Source of the DNA: Pseudomonas rhodesiae
Lineage (GTDB): Bacteria; Pseudomonadota; Gammaproteobacteria; Pseudomonadales; Pseudomonadaceae
DNA length: 64,000 bases
Assembly: GCF_007858255.1 (NCBI RefSeq)
Contig: NZ_VFEU01000008.1
Span: forward strand, 124,001 to 188,000
Direction of reading: 5' to 3'
The notes beneath the pieces are model-generated. The model saw only the letters and a program-made list of their open reading frames with translations, had not been told where the DNA came from and made no database searches. This document shows positions 45,812-55,147 of the stretch, one piece after another. Numbering within the stretch: the stretch's first letter is position 1; each line of letters begins with the position of its first letter. Made by a program: the position numbers and the translations under genes.

Positions 45812-47353
45812 TCAGGTGGGTTGCAACTTCTGTTCGAATACTGAGACTCCATCCAAGTCGCGCAGGATCACCGTCAACTCCCCGGTCTGGCCATCGATAT
45901 TCACCTCGCCAAAAAACTGAAACCCGGCAAACGGCGAAGTGTTCTGTGCCGGTGGCGCTTTTTCGAACACCACTTCAGGCCCAAAGGTTTTATCCAGCGG
46001 ATTGGGCCCGAAGCTGCCGGCGTTCAACGGCCCGGCGACAAACTCCCAGAACGGTTCGAAATCCTGGAACGCCGCGCGATCCGGGTGGTAGTGATGCGCC
46101 GCGCAGTAGTGCACGTCTGCCGTCAGCCACACATGGTTGCGTACCTGCTGCGCACGCAGGAACGCCAGCAGTTCGGCGATTTCCAACTCGCGACCCTGGG
46201 CCGGGCCCGGCTCACCGTTGGCGATGGCCTCCCAACGCGGCACGCCGGGGCTGACTTCACCGTCGGGCACGCCCAGGCCGATGGGCATGTCGGCGGCGAT
46301 GACTTTCCATTGCGCCTTGGAGCCCTTGAGTTCGCTCTTGAGCCAGTCCAATTGTTCACGCCCCAGAAACGGCTTGGCCGCCCCCAGGTTGTCATCGTTG
46401 GGGCCACGGTAGCTGCGCATATCGAGCACAAATACATCCAGCAGCGGGCCATAACTGAGTTTGCGATAGATGCGCCCGCCGCCGTCGGCGCTTTGGCGGC
46501 GCATCGGCGAATATTCCAGCCAGGCCTGGCGCGCGCGGCCCACCAGCGTGTTGATGTCGCGGGTCTGGTAGCGCTCGTCCAATTGCTTGCTCGGCGACCA
46601 GTTGTTGATCACTTCGTGGTCGTCCCACTGCCAGATCTGCGGTACTTCGGCGTTGAAGCGGCGCACGTTTTCATCCATGAGGTTGTAGCGGTAGTTGCCA
46701 CGGTATTCGTCCAGGGTCTCGGCGACGTTGCTCTTGGCCTCGGTGGTGATATTGCGCCAGATACGCCCGCCTTCAGTGGCCAGTTGCGCCGGCACCGGGC
46801 CGTCGGCGTAGATGGTGTCGCCGCTGTGGATAAAGAAGTCCGGCAGACGCAAGCGCATGGCTTCGTAGATGCGCATGCCGCCGATGTCCGGGTTGATGCC
46901 GAAGCCTTGGCCGACGGTGTCGCCGCTCCATACAAAGCGAATGTCGCGGCGCTGTTGCGGCACGCTGCGCAGGTGGCCGAACCAGGGCTCGCTGGCCACG
47001 CCGCTCTGGGCGTCTTCGAAATGCACGCGATAGAAAACCGCCTGGTCGGCAGGCAACCCGGTCAGTTCAACGCGGGCGGTGAAGTCGGTGCGGTTGTCGG
47101 CCAGCGGCGAAACAAAACGGCGCGGGTTGCTGAACACGCTGCGGGTGTCCCATTCCACCACCATCCGCGCGGGCCGGTCGCTGCGGCTCCAGATCATCGC
47201 GCGGTCGCCCAGCAAATCGCCGGACTGCACCCCATCGGTAAGTTGCGGCCGGTCCTTGACCGACGCGATCACCGCCGGCGCCAGACCCGGCAATAACAGA
47301 CCGGCGCCGACGGCTTGCATCACGCGGCGACGGCCCAGATCGAAGTGGCTCAT
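45812..47353 (-). CDS. phoD: PhoD-family alkaline phosphatase/phosphodiesterase, Tat-exported
   Basis: A secreted metallo-phosphatase releasing phosphate from phosphomono- or diesters, Ca/Fe-dependent in Bacillus PhoD. The 513 aa product has a twin-arginine signal (GRRRVMQAVGAGLLLPG). Metal-site motifs are FVWSGDTVGQG, FIHSGDTIYADG, WDDHEVINNW and WLTADVHYCAAHHYHP. The ATG at 47353 gives a clean Tat N-terminus. No clear Pho box was found upstream. Fragments of its 3' end are repeated downstream. Confidence 0.88.
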   Translation of the reverse strand: MSHFDLGRRRVMQAVGAGLLLPGLAPAVIASVKDRPQLTDGVQSGDLLGDRAMIWSRSDRPARMVVEWDTRSVFSNPRRFVSPLADNRTDFTARVELTGLPADQAVFYRVHFEDAQSGVASEPWFGHLRSVPQQRRDIRFVWSGDTVGQGFGINPDIGGMRIYEAMRLRLPDFFIHSGDTIYADGPVPAQLATEGGRIWRNITTEAKSNVAETLDEYRGNYRYNLMDENVRRFNAEVPQIWQWDDHEVINNWSPSKQLDERYQTRDINTLVGRARQAWLEYSPMRRQSADGGGRIYRKLSYGPLLDVFVLDMRSYRGPNDDNLGAAKPFLGREQLDWLKSELKGSKAQWKVIAADMPIGLGVPDGEVSPGVPRWEAIANGEPGPAQGRELEIAELLAFLRAQQVRNHVWLTADVHYCAAHHYHPDRAAFQDFEPFWEFVAGPLNAGSFGPNPLDKTFGPEVVFEKAPPAQNTSPFAGFQFFGEVNIDGQTGELTVILRDLDGVSVFEQKLQPT

Positions 47354-47547
47354 GCAGGTGCCCTCTTGAGTCTCAAAAGAGGGACTTAACCACGCGGGGA
47401 TGAAGCGGGTGTGACACTCACCCTGCGGTGAGCCGAGATCCAAATGTGGAGGGGCGGTAGTCATTGCCAGGGCTGGTTCATCTGAGTCCTTGGCTAACGG
47501 GCATTGGGGCGTGCCCCTTCCACATTGTCAGGCCCTGCCAGACCGTG

Positions 47548-49266
47548 TCAGGCGTTAGCCGGCGCGACGCTCAGCTCCACCACTTCCGCCCGTTTGATCA
47601 GCGCGTACACCACCCCGGTCAGCAGGCTGCCCGCAACGATCGCCAGCAGATACAGCAACGCATGGTTGATCGCATTCGGAATCACCAGCACAAACAAACC
47701 ACCGTGGGGCGCGGCCAGTACGCAGCCGAAGTACATCGACAGCGCGCCGGTCAACGCACCGCCGGCGATGCTTGCCGGGATCACGCGCAACGGGTCTTTG
47801 GCGGCGAAAGGGATCGCGCCCTCGGAGATAAAACACATCCCGAGGATCATCGCGGCTTTGCCGGCTTCGCGTTCGGTCTGGGCGAATTTGCGCCGCGCCA
47901 GGAACGTGGCGATGCCCATGCCGATGGGCGGCACCATGCCGGCGGCCATGGTCGCGGCCATCGGCGCGCCGCTGTGGGCAGCCAGCAAGCCGACGGAAAA
48001 CGCATACGCCGCTTTGTTGATCGGCCCGCCCAGGTCCACGCACATCATGCCGCCCAGCAGAATGCCCAGCAGCACCGCGTTGGTGGTGCCCATGGTGCTG
48101 AGGAATTCAGTCAAGCCGCTGAGCATGCGCGCCACCGGCGGGCCCACCAGGTAGATCATCGCCAGGCCGGTGAACAGGCTCGCCAGCAACGGGATGATCA
48201 GGATCGGTTTGAGAGCTTCCATGCTTTGCGGCAGACGCACCACGCGCGTGACGCCTTTGACGCAGTAACCGGCCAGGAAACCGGCAAAAATGCCGCCGAT
48301 AAAACCCGCGCCCAAGGTGCCGGCCAGCAGGCCGCCGATCATGCCCGGCGCGATCCCCGGACGGTCGGCGATCGAATAGGCGATATAACCGGCCAGCAGC
48401 GGCACCATCAAGGTAAACGCGCTGTTGCCGACGGTTTTCAACGCTGCCGCCAAGGTGCCTTCCTGTTCGAACGCATGAATGCCGAACGCAAACGACAGAG
48501 CGATCAACAAGCCGCCCGCCACCACCATCGGCAACATGAACGACACACCGGTGAGCAAGTGCTTATAGACACCGGTCTTTTCCGACTTGGCTACCGGCAC
48601 ACCGGCGGCGCTTTCCACCGCGCCTTCGGCCAGGGCCTTGTTCAGGGTCGCTTCCGATTGCTTGAGGGCAATGCCGGTGCCGCAACGGTAAATCTTCTTG
48701 CCGGCGAAGCGTTCGGTAGCCACTTCGATATCAGCCGCCAACAGCACCACATCGGCATTGGCGATAGCGTCGGCGCTCAGCGGCGTACGTGCGCCCACCG
48801 AACCTTGGGTCTCGACCTGCAAGTCGTAACCCAGGCGCTTGGCCGTCTGCTGCAAGGCTTCGGCAGCCATAAAGGTGTGGGCCACGCCGGTCGGGCATGC
48901 GGTGACGGCGACGATGCGCGGGGCATTTTTTGCCGCGACGGGCGCCTGGCTGGCGACATACACCTGAGCCTCTTCAGCGCCGCGACGCAAAACCGCTTCC
49001 ACATCCGCCAACGCTTGGGCCGGCGAGCTCTGGAACACGCGCTTGCCGACGAAGCGCTGCATATCCACCGGCGTGCTGCTGACCAGCAACACCCACTCGG
49101 CGGCGGCCAGAGTCGCGTCGGATAGCGCGCGCTCGGGGTGCTGCACATCCACCACTTCGACACTGGTGCTCCAGCCTTGGCGCTGCGCGGCGGCGTCCAG
49201 CAAGCGGGCGCACAGCACACTGGTGACCATGCCGTTGGGGCAGGCAGTAACAATGGCTAACTTCAT
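47548..49266 (-). CDS. fruA: Fructose PTS permease, EIIB'BC
   Basis: Inner-membrane fructose transporter that phosphorylates fructose to fructose-1-phosphate during uptake. The 572 aa product has two IIB domains: an N-terminal one with Cys9 (TACPNGMV) and a second with the phospho-Cys124 (TACPTGVAHT). The ~340-residue IIC membrane domain follows (GVSFMLPMVVAGGLLIAL ... ISEGAIPFAAKDP). The first domain lacks the AHT that follows the active Cys and is probably the non-catalytic duplicate found in FruA. It is the last gene of fruBKA. Confidence 0.95.
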   Translation of the reverse strand: MKLAIVTACPNGMVTSVLCARLLDAAAQRQGWSTSVEVVDVQHPERALSDATLAAAEWVLLVSSTPVDMQRFVGKRVFQSSPAQALADVEAVLRRGAEEAQVYVASQAPVAAKNAPRIVAVTACPTGVAHTFMAAEALQQTAKRLGYDLQVETQGSVGARTPLSADAIANADVVLLAADIEVATERFAGKKIYRCGTGIALKQSEATLNKALAEGAVESAAGVPVAKSEKTGVYKHLLTGVSFMLPMVVAGGLLIALSFAFGIHAFEQEGTLAAALKTVGNSAFTLMVPLLAGYIAYSIADRPGIAPGMIGGLLAGTLGAGFIGGIFAGFLAGYCVKGVTRVVRLPQSMEALKPILIIPLLASLFTGLAMIYLVGPPVARMLSGLTEFLSTMGTTNAVLLGILLGGMMCVDLGGPINKAAYAFSVGLLAAHSGAPMAATMAAGMVPPIGMGIATFLARRKFAQTEREAGKAAMILGMCFISEGAIPFAAKDPLRVIPASIAGGALTGALSMYFGCVLAAPHGGLFVLVIPNAINHALLYLLAIVAGSLLTGVVYALIKRAEVVELSVAPANA

Positions 49267-49277
49267 GACTAACCCTC

Positions 49278-50219
49278 TTATTGTTCTGTGAGCGGGCGTA
49301 CATCGACGCCGCTTTGCAGATGCGCCAACTGCGCGTCATCGCTGATGCCGAAACCGATCTGCGTCACCGCCATCGCGGCAATCGCCGTGGCACGGCGCAG
49401 GGTCTGTTCGGGGGCCTCGCCACTGAGCAGACCGTGCAACATGCCGGCCAGCAACGAATCCCCGGCACCCACGGTGCTGGCCACGCTGACCTTGGGCGGC
49501 GTGGCATGCAGCGCCAGCGTCGGGCTGAACCAGTTCACACCGTCGGCACCATGGGATACCACCACATGTTCCACCCCCTGGGCGTGCAGGCGCTGTGCGG
49601 CTTGGCGCTGCTGTTCGAGGGAGTCGGTGGGGCAATCGAGGGCATCGGCCAGTTCTTCGGTGTTCGGCTTGACCAACCACGGGCCGGCTCGCAGACCGGC
49701 ACGCAGCGCCTCGCCACTGGTGTCCAGAGCAACCTTCAAACCGAGGCCTTTCAACTGCACCAACACATGGTGCAACCACTGCGCACTGACGCCGCGCGGC
49801 AAGCTGCCGGCGACCACCACCGCATCGTGACCGGGAGCGATCAGAGTGAGCTGGTTGAGCAAGGCCTGTTGCGCTTGCTCGCTCACCTGCGGGCCCGGCG
49901 CGTTGATGTCGGTGACACGACCGTCCTGCTCGGCGATTTTGATATTGCTGCGGGTTTCCCCCGGCACGCGGATAAACGCGTCGGCAAAACCGCGACGAGC
50001 AATCAGCGCGTCAAAGGCTTGCGGGTTGTCCGCACCGAGAAAACCGCCCACGGTCAATTGATGCCCCAGATCGGCCAGCACCTGCGCCACATTCACACCC
50101 TTGCCGGCGGCGTGGGTCAGCAGGGTTTCGCTGCGGTTGACTTCACCCGGTTCCAGGCGGGCCAAGCGCACCGTGAGATCCAACGCCGGGTTCAGCGTCA
50201 GGGTCAGAATCCTTGCCAT
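49278..50219 (-). CDS. fruK: 1-phosphofructokinase
   Basis: PfkB-family kinase converting fructose-1-phosphate to fructose-1,6-bisphosphate. The 313 aa product begins RILTLTLNPALDLTVRL. It has the substrate motif LTHAAGKGVNVAQVLADLG and the C-terminal ATP/anion-hole motif VASTVGAGDSLLAGMLHGL, where the Asp is the catalytic base. Its ATG directly follows the fruB stop codon (TAAATG), so expression is coupled. It removes the FruR inducer fructose-1-phosphate. Confidence 0.96.
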   Translation of the reverse strand: MARILTLTLNPALDLTVRLARLEPGEVNRSETLLTHAAGKGVNVAQVLADLGHQLTVGGFLGADNPQAFDALIARRGFADAFIRVPGETRSNIKIAEQDGRVTDINAPGPQVSEQAQQALLNQLTLIAPGHDAVVVAGSLPRGVSAQWLHHVLVQLKGLGLKVALDTSGEALRAGLRAGPWLVKPNTEELADALDCPTDSLEQQRQAAQRLHAQGVEHVVVSHGADGVNWFSPTLALHATPPKVSVASTVGAGDSLLAGMLHGLLSGEAPEQTLRRATAIAAMAVTQIGFGISDDAQLAHLQSGVDVRPLTEQ

Positions 50220-53078
50220 TTACACCACCTCCACGAGGGCTCGCACATCGGCGGGGGAACCCACCGCCAGTGCTTGTTGTGCCAGGCTCTGGGCCTGGCT
50301 CAGACTGAATTCGCGCACACGCGCCTTCACTTCGGGAATGCTGCGCGCCGACACGCTCAGTTCGTCCACTCCCAAGCCCACCAGCACCGGCACTGCCAGC
50401 GGGTCCGCCGCCAGTTCGCCGCACACGCCGACCCATTTGCCGTGGGCATGGGCGGCGCGCACGGTGATATCGATCAACTGCAGCACCGCCGGGTGCAAGC
50501 CGTCGGCCTGGGCAGATAAGGTCGGGTGGCCACGGTCGATGGCCAGGGTGTATTGGGTCAGGTCGTTGGTGCCGACACTGAAGAAGTCCACTTCCTTGGC
50601 CAGCACCGGCGCCAGCAAGGCGGCCGACGGTACTTCGATCATGATCCCCAGTTGCAGGTCGGCCACCGGGATTTCCAGGCGCAGGCGCTCGGTCATGTCA
50701 CGGGCGGCGCGCCACTCATCGACGCTGCCGACCATGGGAAACATAATGCGCAGCGGGCGGTTATCCGCCGAACGCAATAGCGCGCGCAGCTGCGCTTCCA
50801 TGATCTGCGGGCGTTGCAAGGTCAGGCGAATGCCACGCACGCCCAGGAAAGGGTTTTCTTCCTCGGCAATCGGCCAGTAAGGCAACGGTTTGTCGCCGCC
50901 CACGTCGAGGGTGCGCACCACCAACGGGCGCCCACCGAGGCCGTCGAGAACGCGGCGGTACTCGGCTTCTTGGGTGGCTTCATCCGGCGCTTGTGGGTGA
51001 GCCATAAAAATCAGTTCGGTGCGCAACAAACCGATGCCTTCGGCGCCCTGCTCCACCGCTGCGGCGACACCGGCGCTTTCGCCGATATTGGCGAACACTT
51101 CCACGGCATGCCCGTCGCGTGTCAGAGCCGTTTCATGGCGCTGGGCGGAGGCCGCTTGCAGGCGTTGTTCACGGGTGTCGCGCTCGACGGTAGCCCGTTG
51201 CAGGGTGGCGGCATCGGGGTCCACATGCAGGCGGCCGCGCTGGCCATCGAGCAACAGCGGCGTGCCGGCGGCGACCAGCAAGACGGCGGCGCCAGCACCG
51301 ACCAACGCAGGTATACCGAGGGCACGCGCGACGATGGCGCTGTGGGCCGTGGCGCCACCGCGAGCGGTGAGGATACCGGCGACGCGCGCCGGGTCCAGGC
51401 GCGCCACGTCGGACGGGCCGACCTCGTCCATCACCAGGATGTACGGCTCATTCGGCTCTTGGGCGGTTTCGACGCCGCACAGTTGCGCCAGCACGCGACG
51501 GCCGATATCTCGCAGGTCGGCGGCACGCTCGGCGAGCAAGGCGTCCTGCAACGACTCCTGCTGTTTGGCGGCGGCTTCGATCACGCTCATCCATGCGGCT
51601 TCGGCGCTTTCGCCTTGCTTGAGGCGAGTGTCGACGTCGTCGGTCAGTTCCGGGTCGTCGAGCATTTCCTGGTGGGTGATGAAAATCTCGCGGATCGCCT
51701 TGGATGGGCTGCGCTCGATCAGCCCCTGAATATCGCGGCGCACGTCGGTCAGGGCGGCATGCAGACGCTGACGCTCAATCACCGGTGACTCGCCGCGCAG
51801 TGGGTAGTCGAACACCTGCTGGGTCTGGACATGAGCGGGGCCAATGGCAATCCCCGGCGCCGCGGCGATGGCCTGGATCTGGCTACCGGAGGCCGGTGCG
51901 CTGAGCAGCGGTTCGAGGTCCAGGGTTTCGGGGGGCGCGCTAACGGTCGGCAGCGGCTCGACCTCTTCACCAAGCCCCTCCTCCACCGCGGCCAGCAGTG
52001 CCGGCAGCGCATCACCGGCAATGCCGGGTTCGGCGACGAACTCCAGCACCTGGCCACGGCGGGCGCCGAGGCTGAGCAGCTTGCTCAAACTTTTGACCGA
52101 AACCGCGGTGGCCGGACCATCGATGATGCGCACACGGATATCGCCGTCAAAACTTTTGGCTAACTGCGCCAGGATCTTCGCCGGCCGCGCATGCAGGCCG
52201 TGGGCGTTGGCCAGGGTAATGCGCGCGCTCGGCCAGTCCGGCGGCAGTTCGCCGCCCAATACTTCAAGCACCGCGCGGCTGCTGGTGGCGCGGCCCAGTT
52301 CCTGGCCACGGCCTTCGATCAGCAACGCACACAAACGCTCAAGCAAGGCCTGGTGCGCTTCGCCCAGGCTGGCCAGGCAAAACAGGCCCGTGAGCGGCTG
52401 GCCCAGGTAACGCATGGGTTTGTCCGGGGTGACGAACGCCAGGCCCGGGCGCTTGACGGTCTGCTCGCTGTGCAGCCACCACAGGCCGTCGCCCAGGGGC
52501 AGCGCATCGACCTGTTGCAACACGGCGGCGAAGCCGTTGCTGACGCAATCGGCCTGGCGCAGCAGGCGTGCCCCTCTCCAGACCAGCTCTTCAAAATCGT
52601 CGGCGGACACCCCCAGGCTGATCATCTGTGCATCCAGCGCCAATTCCTGCGGTGCGCCTTGCAACAACTTCAACAAGGCGTCGGCAGAGCCGGCACGACG
52701 CAGCGCCTCACCCAGGTCGGTCTCACCGAGGGCTCGGGTCAGCAATTGCAGCAGGCGAAGGTGTTCGTCGGATTGGGCGGCAATGCCGATGGCCAAATAC
52801 ACGATCTGGCCGTCGCCCCAGTCCACCCCTTCGGGGAACTGCAGCAGGCGCACGCCGGTGGCAAACACCTGGTCGCGGGTTTCAGGCGTGCCGTGGGGGA
52901 TCGCAATACCTTGGCCGAGAAATGTCGAGCCTTGGGCTTCACGGGCTTGCAAGCCACTCAGATAGCCCTCGGCGACCAGACCGTCGGCCACCAGTGTGTC
53001 AGCGAGCAGGTGCAAGGCAGCAGATTTATCCACAGCCACCTGGCCCATGGATATCTGCTCTACAGTGAGCTCAAGCAT
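50220..53078 (-). CDS. fruB: Multiphosphoryl transfer protein, fused EIIA-FPr(HPr)-EI of the fructose PTS
   Basis: A cytoplasmic 952 aa protein that carries the whole phosphorelay from PEP to FruA. The EIIA domain (about 1-145) has His62 in IAIPHGTPE. The HPr-like domain near residue 285 has the phospho-His in NAHGLHARPAKIL. The enzyme I domain (about 400-952) has the phospho-His in TARGGATAHSAIVAR. It also has the PEP-site blocks LLRTELIFM and VCGELAADP. It is the first gene of fruBKA, with AGGAG before the ATG at 53078, and is transcribed divergently from fruR. Confidence 0.96.
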   Translation of the reverse strand: MLELTVEQISMGQVAVDKSAALHLLADTLVADGLVAEGYLSGLQAREAQGSTFLGQGIAIPHGTPETRDQVFATGVRLLQFPEGVDWGDGQIVYLAIGIAAQSDEHLRLLQLLTRALGETDLGEALRRAGSADALLKLLQGAPQELALDAQMISLGVSADDFEELVWRGARLLRQADCVSNGFAAVLQQVDALPLGDGLWWLHSEQTVKRPGLAFVTPDKPMRYLGQPLTGLFCLASLGEAHQALLERLCALLIEGRGQELGRATSSRAVLEVLGGELPPDWPSARITLANAHGLHARPAKILAQLAKSFDGDIRVRIIDGPATAVSVKSLSKLLSLGARRGQVLEFVAEPGIAGDALPALLAAVEEGLGEEVEPLPTVSAPPETLDLEPLLSAPASGSQIQAIAAAPGIAIGPAHVQTQQVFDYPLRGESPVIERQRLHAALTDVRRDIQGLIERSPSKAIREIFITHQEMLDDPELTDDVDTRLKQGESAEAAWMSVIEAAAKQQESLQDALLAERAADLRDIGRRVLAQLCGVETAQEPNEPYILVMDEVGPSDVARLDPARVAGILTARGGATAHSAIVARALGIPALVGAGAAVLLVAAGTPLLLDGQRGRLHVDPDAATLQRATVERDTREQRLQAASAQRHETALTRDGHAVEVFANIGESAGVAAAVEQGAEGIGLLRTELIFMAHPQAPDEATQEAEYRRVLDGLGGRPLVVRTLDVGGDKPLPYWPIAEEENPFLGVRGIRLTLQRPQIMEAQLRALLRSADNRPLRIMFPMVGSVDEWRAARDMTERLRLEIPVADLQLGIMIEVPSAALLAPVLAKEVDFFSVGTNDLTQYTLAIDRGHPTLSAQADGLHPAVLQLIDITVRAAHAHGKWVGVCGELAADPLAVPVLVGLGVDELSVSARSIPEVKARVREFSLSQAQSLAQQALAVGSPADVRALVEVV

Positions 53079-53215
53079 GCCGTTCTCCTAGTTAGTGCGC
53101 TGGGCGCACTAGGTATTGTTTTGAATAAAACAGTGTAGGGGTGTTTGAAAATTACTGACTGAGCGGTCAGTTGGCAGGAGCCGCTCGGTCGCGAACGTCG
53201 TAAAAATACGCTGGC

Positions 53216-53227
53216 TGAAACGTTTAA
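53216..53227. promoter_or_regulatory. FruR (Cra) operator in the fruB/fruR divergent region
   Basis: TGAAACGTTTAA is the exact reverse complement of TTAAACGTTTCA, the operator I recall for Pseudomonas Cra/FruR. It lies 138 bp upstream of fruB and 146 bp upstream of fruR. Confidence 0.8.
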
Positions 53228-53372
53228 TCTAGAATTTAAGGCAGATTACGCGTTAATTGTGCATCCTTGAAGGACCACTCGGCGATTGAGCTGGGACATT
53301 GGTCGTGTGCCGTAATCGGTTACGATTGGACAAAATGTCGGGGCAAGCTCCAAAAAACAAGGAAATCCCGGT

Positions 53373-54368
53373 TTGAAACTCAGTGATATCGCACGTCTGG
53401 CCGGTGTGTCCGTTACCACCGCCAGTTATGTCATCAACGGCAAAGCCGCCCAACAACGCATCAGCCACGCCACCGTCGAACGGGTGCGTGCGGTGGTGGA
53501 GGCCCACGGCTTTACCCCCAATCCCCAGGCCGCCGGGCTGCGCAGCCGGCACACGCGCACCTTGGGCTTTATTCTGCCCGACCTGGAAAACCCCAGTTAC
53601 GCGCGTATCGCCAAATTGCTGGAGCAAGGCGCGCGCGCGCGCGGCTATCAATTGTTGATCGCCAGCTCCGACGACGATGCCGACAGCGAACGCCAATTGC
53701 TGCAACTGTTCCGCGCCCGGCGGTGCGATGCGCTGTTCGTGGCCAGTTGCCTGCCCACCAGCGACGACAGCTACCGCGAGCTGCAAGCCAAGGGCCTGCC
53801 GGTAATCGCCATCGACCGGGTGATGGAGCCGGCGCAGTTCTGTTCGGTGGTCAGCGACGACCGCCAGGCCTGCCAGCAACTGACCAGCAGCCTGCTGCAA
53901 CCGTTGCCTAAACAGATTGTGCTGATCGGCGCGCGGCCCGAGCTGAGTATCAGCCAGGAACGCGCCGCCGGTTTTCAGCAAGCGTTGAAGGGCTTTACCG
54001 GCGAGATGCTCATCGAACACGGCGAAGCCTTCAGCCGCGATTGTGGCCGACAGCTGATGGAGCAATTGCTGCAACGGCTGGGCCATTTGCCTGACGCGCT
54101 GGTGACGACGTCCTACGTGCTGCTCCAAGGGGTGTTCGACGCACTGCACGACTACCCGCTCAAATCACGGCCCCTGCGCCTGGGCACGTTTGGCGACACC
54201 CAACTGCTGGACTTCCTGCCGCTGCCGGTCAACGCCATGGCCCAGCAGCATCAGTTGATCGCCGACACCGCGCTGCGCCTGGCCCTGGCCGCCATCGAAG
54301 AAGAGCAGTACCAACCGGGCGTACACGCCATCGGCCGCACCTTCAAGCAGCGTATTCACGAGGCGTGA
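53373..54368 (+). CDS. fruR: LacI-family fructose repressor FruR (Cra)
   Basis: Represses fruBKA; in Pseudomonas the effector is fructose-1-phosphate. The 331 aa product has the LacI headpiece at residues 1-50 (KLSDIARLAGVSVTTASYVINGK) with the hinge helix TPNPQAAGLRS. A periplasmic-binding-like effector domain makes up the rest. The start is TTG at 53373, fixed by the conserved headpiece; AAGGA lies ~10 nt upstream. Its stop overlaps the next gene's start as GTGA. An operator lies in the divergent region. Confidence 0.94.
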   Translation: MKLSDIARLAGVSVTTASYVINGKAAQQRISHATVERVRAVVEAHGFTPNPQAAGLRSRHTRTLGFILPDLENPSYARIAKLLEQGARARGYQLLIASSDDDADSERQLLQLFRARRCDALFVASCLPTSDDSYRELQAKGLPVIAIDRVMEPAQFCSVVSDDRQACQQLTSSLLQPLPKQIVLIGARPELSISQERAAGFQQALKGFTGEMLIEHGEAFSRDCGRQLMEQLLQRLGHLPDALVTTSYVLLQGVFDALHDYPLKSRPLRLGTFGDTQLLDFLPLPVNAMAQQHQLIADTALRLALAAIEEEQYQPGVHAIGRTFKQRIHEA

Positions 54369-55147
54369 ACGTGACGCTGATCGACACCCACACGCACCTT
54401 GATTTCCCGGAGTTCGACAGCGACCGCCGGGAAGTCCTCGCCCACAGCCGCGAGCTGGGCGTGCAGCGCATGGTGGTGCTGGGGGTGTATCAGCAGAATT
54501 GGCAGCGGTTGTGGGATTTGGTGCAGACGGATGAAAGCCTGTTCGCTGCGTTCGGCCTGCATCCGGTGTATCTGGACGATCACCGCCCCGCCGATCTGAG
54601 GGCATTAGGCGACTGGCTGACCCGCCTGCAAGGCCATCGGCAACTCTGCGCGGTGGGCGAGATCGGTCTGGATTACTTCCTCGAACACCTGGACCGTGCA
54701 GGTCAGCAACAGCTGTTTGAAGCGCAACTGCAACTGGCGGTGGATTTTCAGTTGCCTGCCCTGCTGCACGTACGTCGCAGCCATGCAGCGGTGATTGCCA
54801 CGCTCAAGCGCATCCGCGTGCCGCGCGGCGGCATCATTCACGCGTTTGCCGGCAGCCGCGAAGAAGCCCGCGAATACATCAAGCTGGGTTTCAAGCTCGG
54901 CCTGGGCGGCGCCGCCACCTGGCCCCAGGCGTTGCGCATGCACAAGGTGCTGGCACAACTGCCGCTGGACGCGGTGGTGCTGGAAACCGATTCGCCCGAC
55001 ATGCCGCCCGCCATGTACCCCGGCCAGCGCAACAGCCCCGAGCACTTGCCGGACATTTGCCAGGCCCTGGCCGAGCATATGGGTATCGACCCGCTATCGT
55101 TGGCCGAGGCGAGCACACGCAATGCGCGTGAGCTGTTCAATTGGTAG
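54365..55147 (+). CDS. TatD-family metal-dependent hydrolase/DNase
   Basis: A 260 aa TIM-barrel amidohydrolase-superfamily protein. Metal ligands are visible as DTHTHLDF (His pair), GEIGLDY (Glu), LLHVRRSH (His), IIHAFAGS (His) and LETDSPDM (Asp). TatD/YcfH/YjjV proteins act as nucleases in DNA repair or RNA decay; the D-aminoacyl-tRNA deacylase activity of some relatives cannot be excluded. The start is GTG at 54365, overlapping the fruR stop, so it is co-translated with the repressor, an odd pairing. Its 3' end overlaps the convergent next gene. Confidence 0.88.
   Translation: MNVTLIDTHTHLDFPEFDSDRREVLAHSRELGVQRMVVLGVYQQNWQRLWDLVQTDESLFAAFGLHPVYLDDHRPADLRALGDWLTRLQGHRQLCAVGEIGLDYFLEHLDRAGQQQLFEAQLQLAVDFQLPALLHVRRSHAAVIATLKRIRVPRGGIIHAFAGSREEAREYIKLGFKLGLGGAATWPQALRMHKVLAQLPLDAVVLETDSPDMPPAMYPGQRNSPEHLPDICQALAEHMGIDPLSLAEASTRNARELFNW

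Noticed and set aside
47354..47547. A Pho box upstream of phoD
   Set aside because: No pair of CTGTCAT-like heptamers with proper spacing is visible in the interval.
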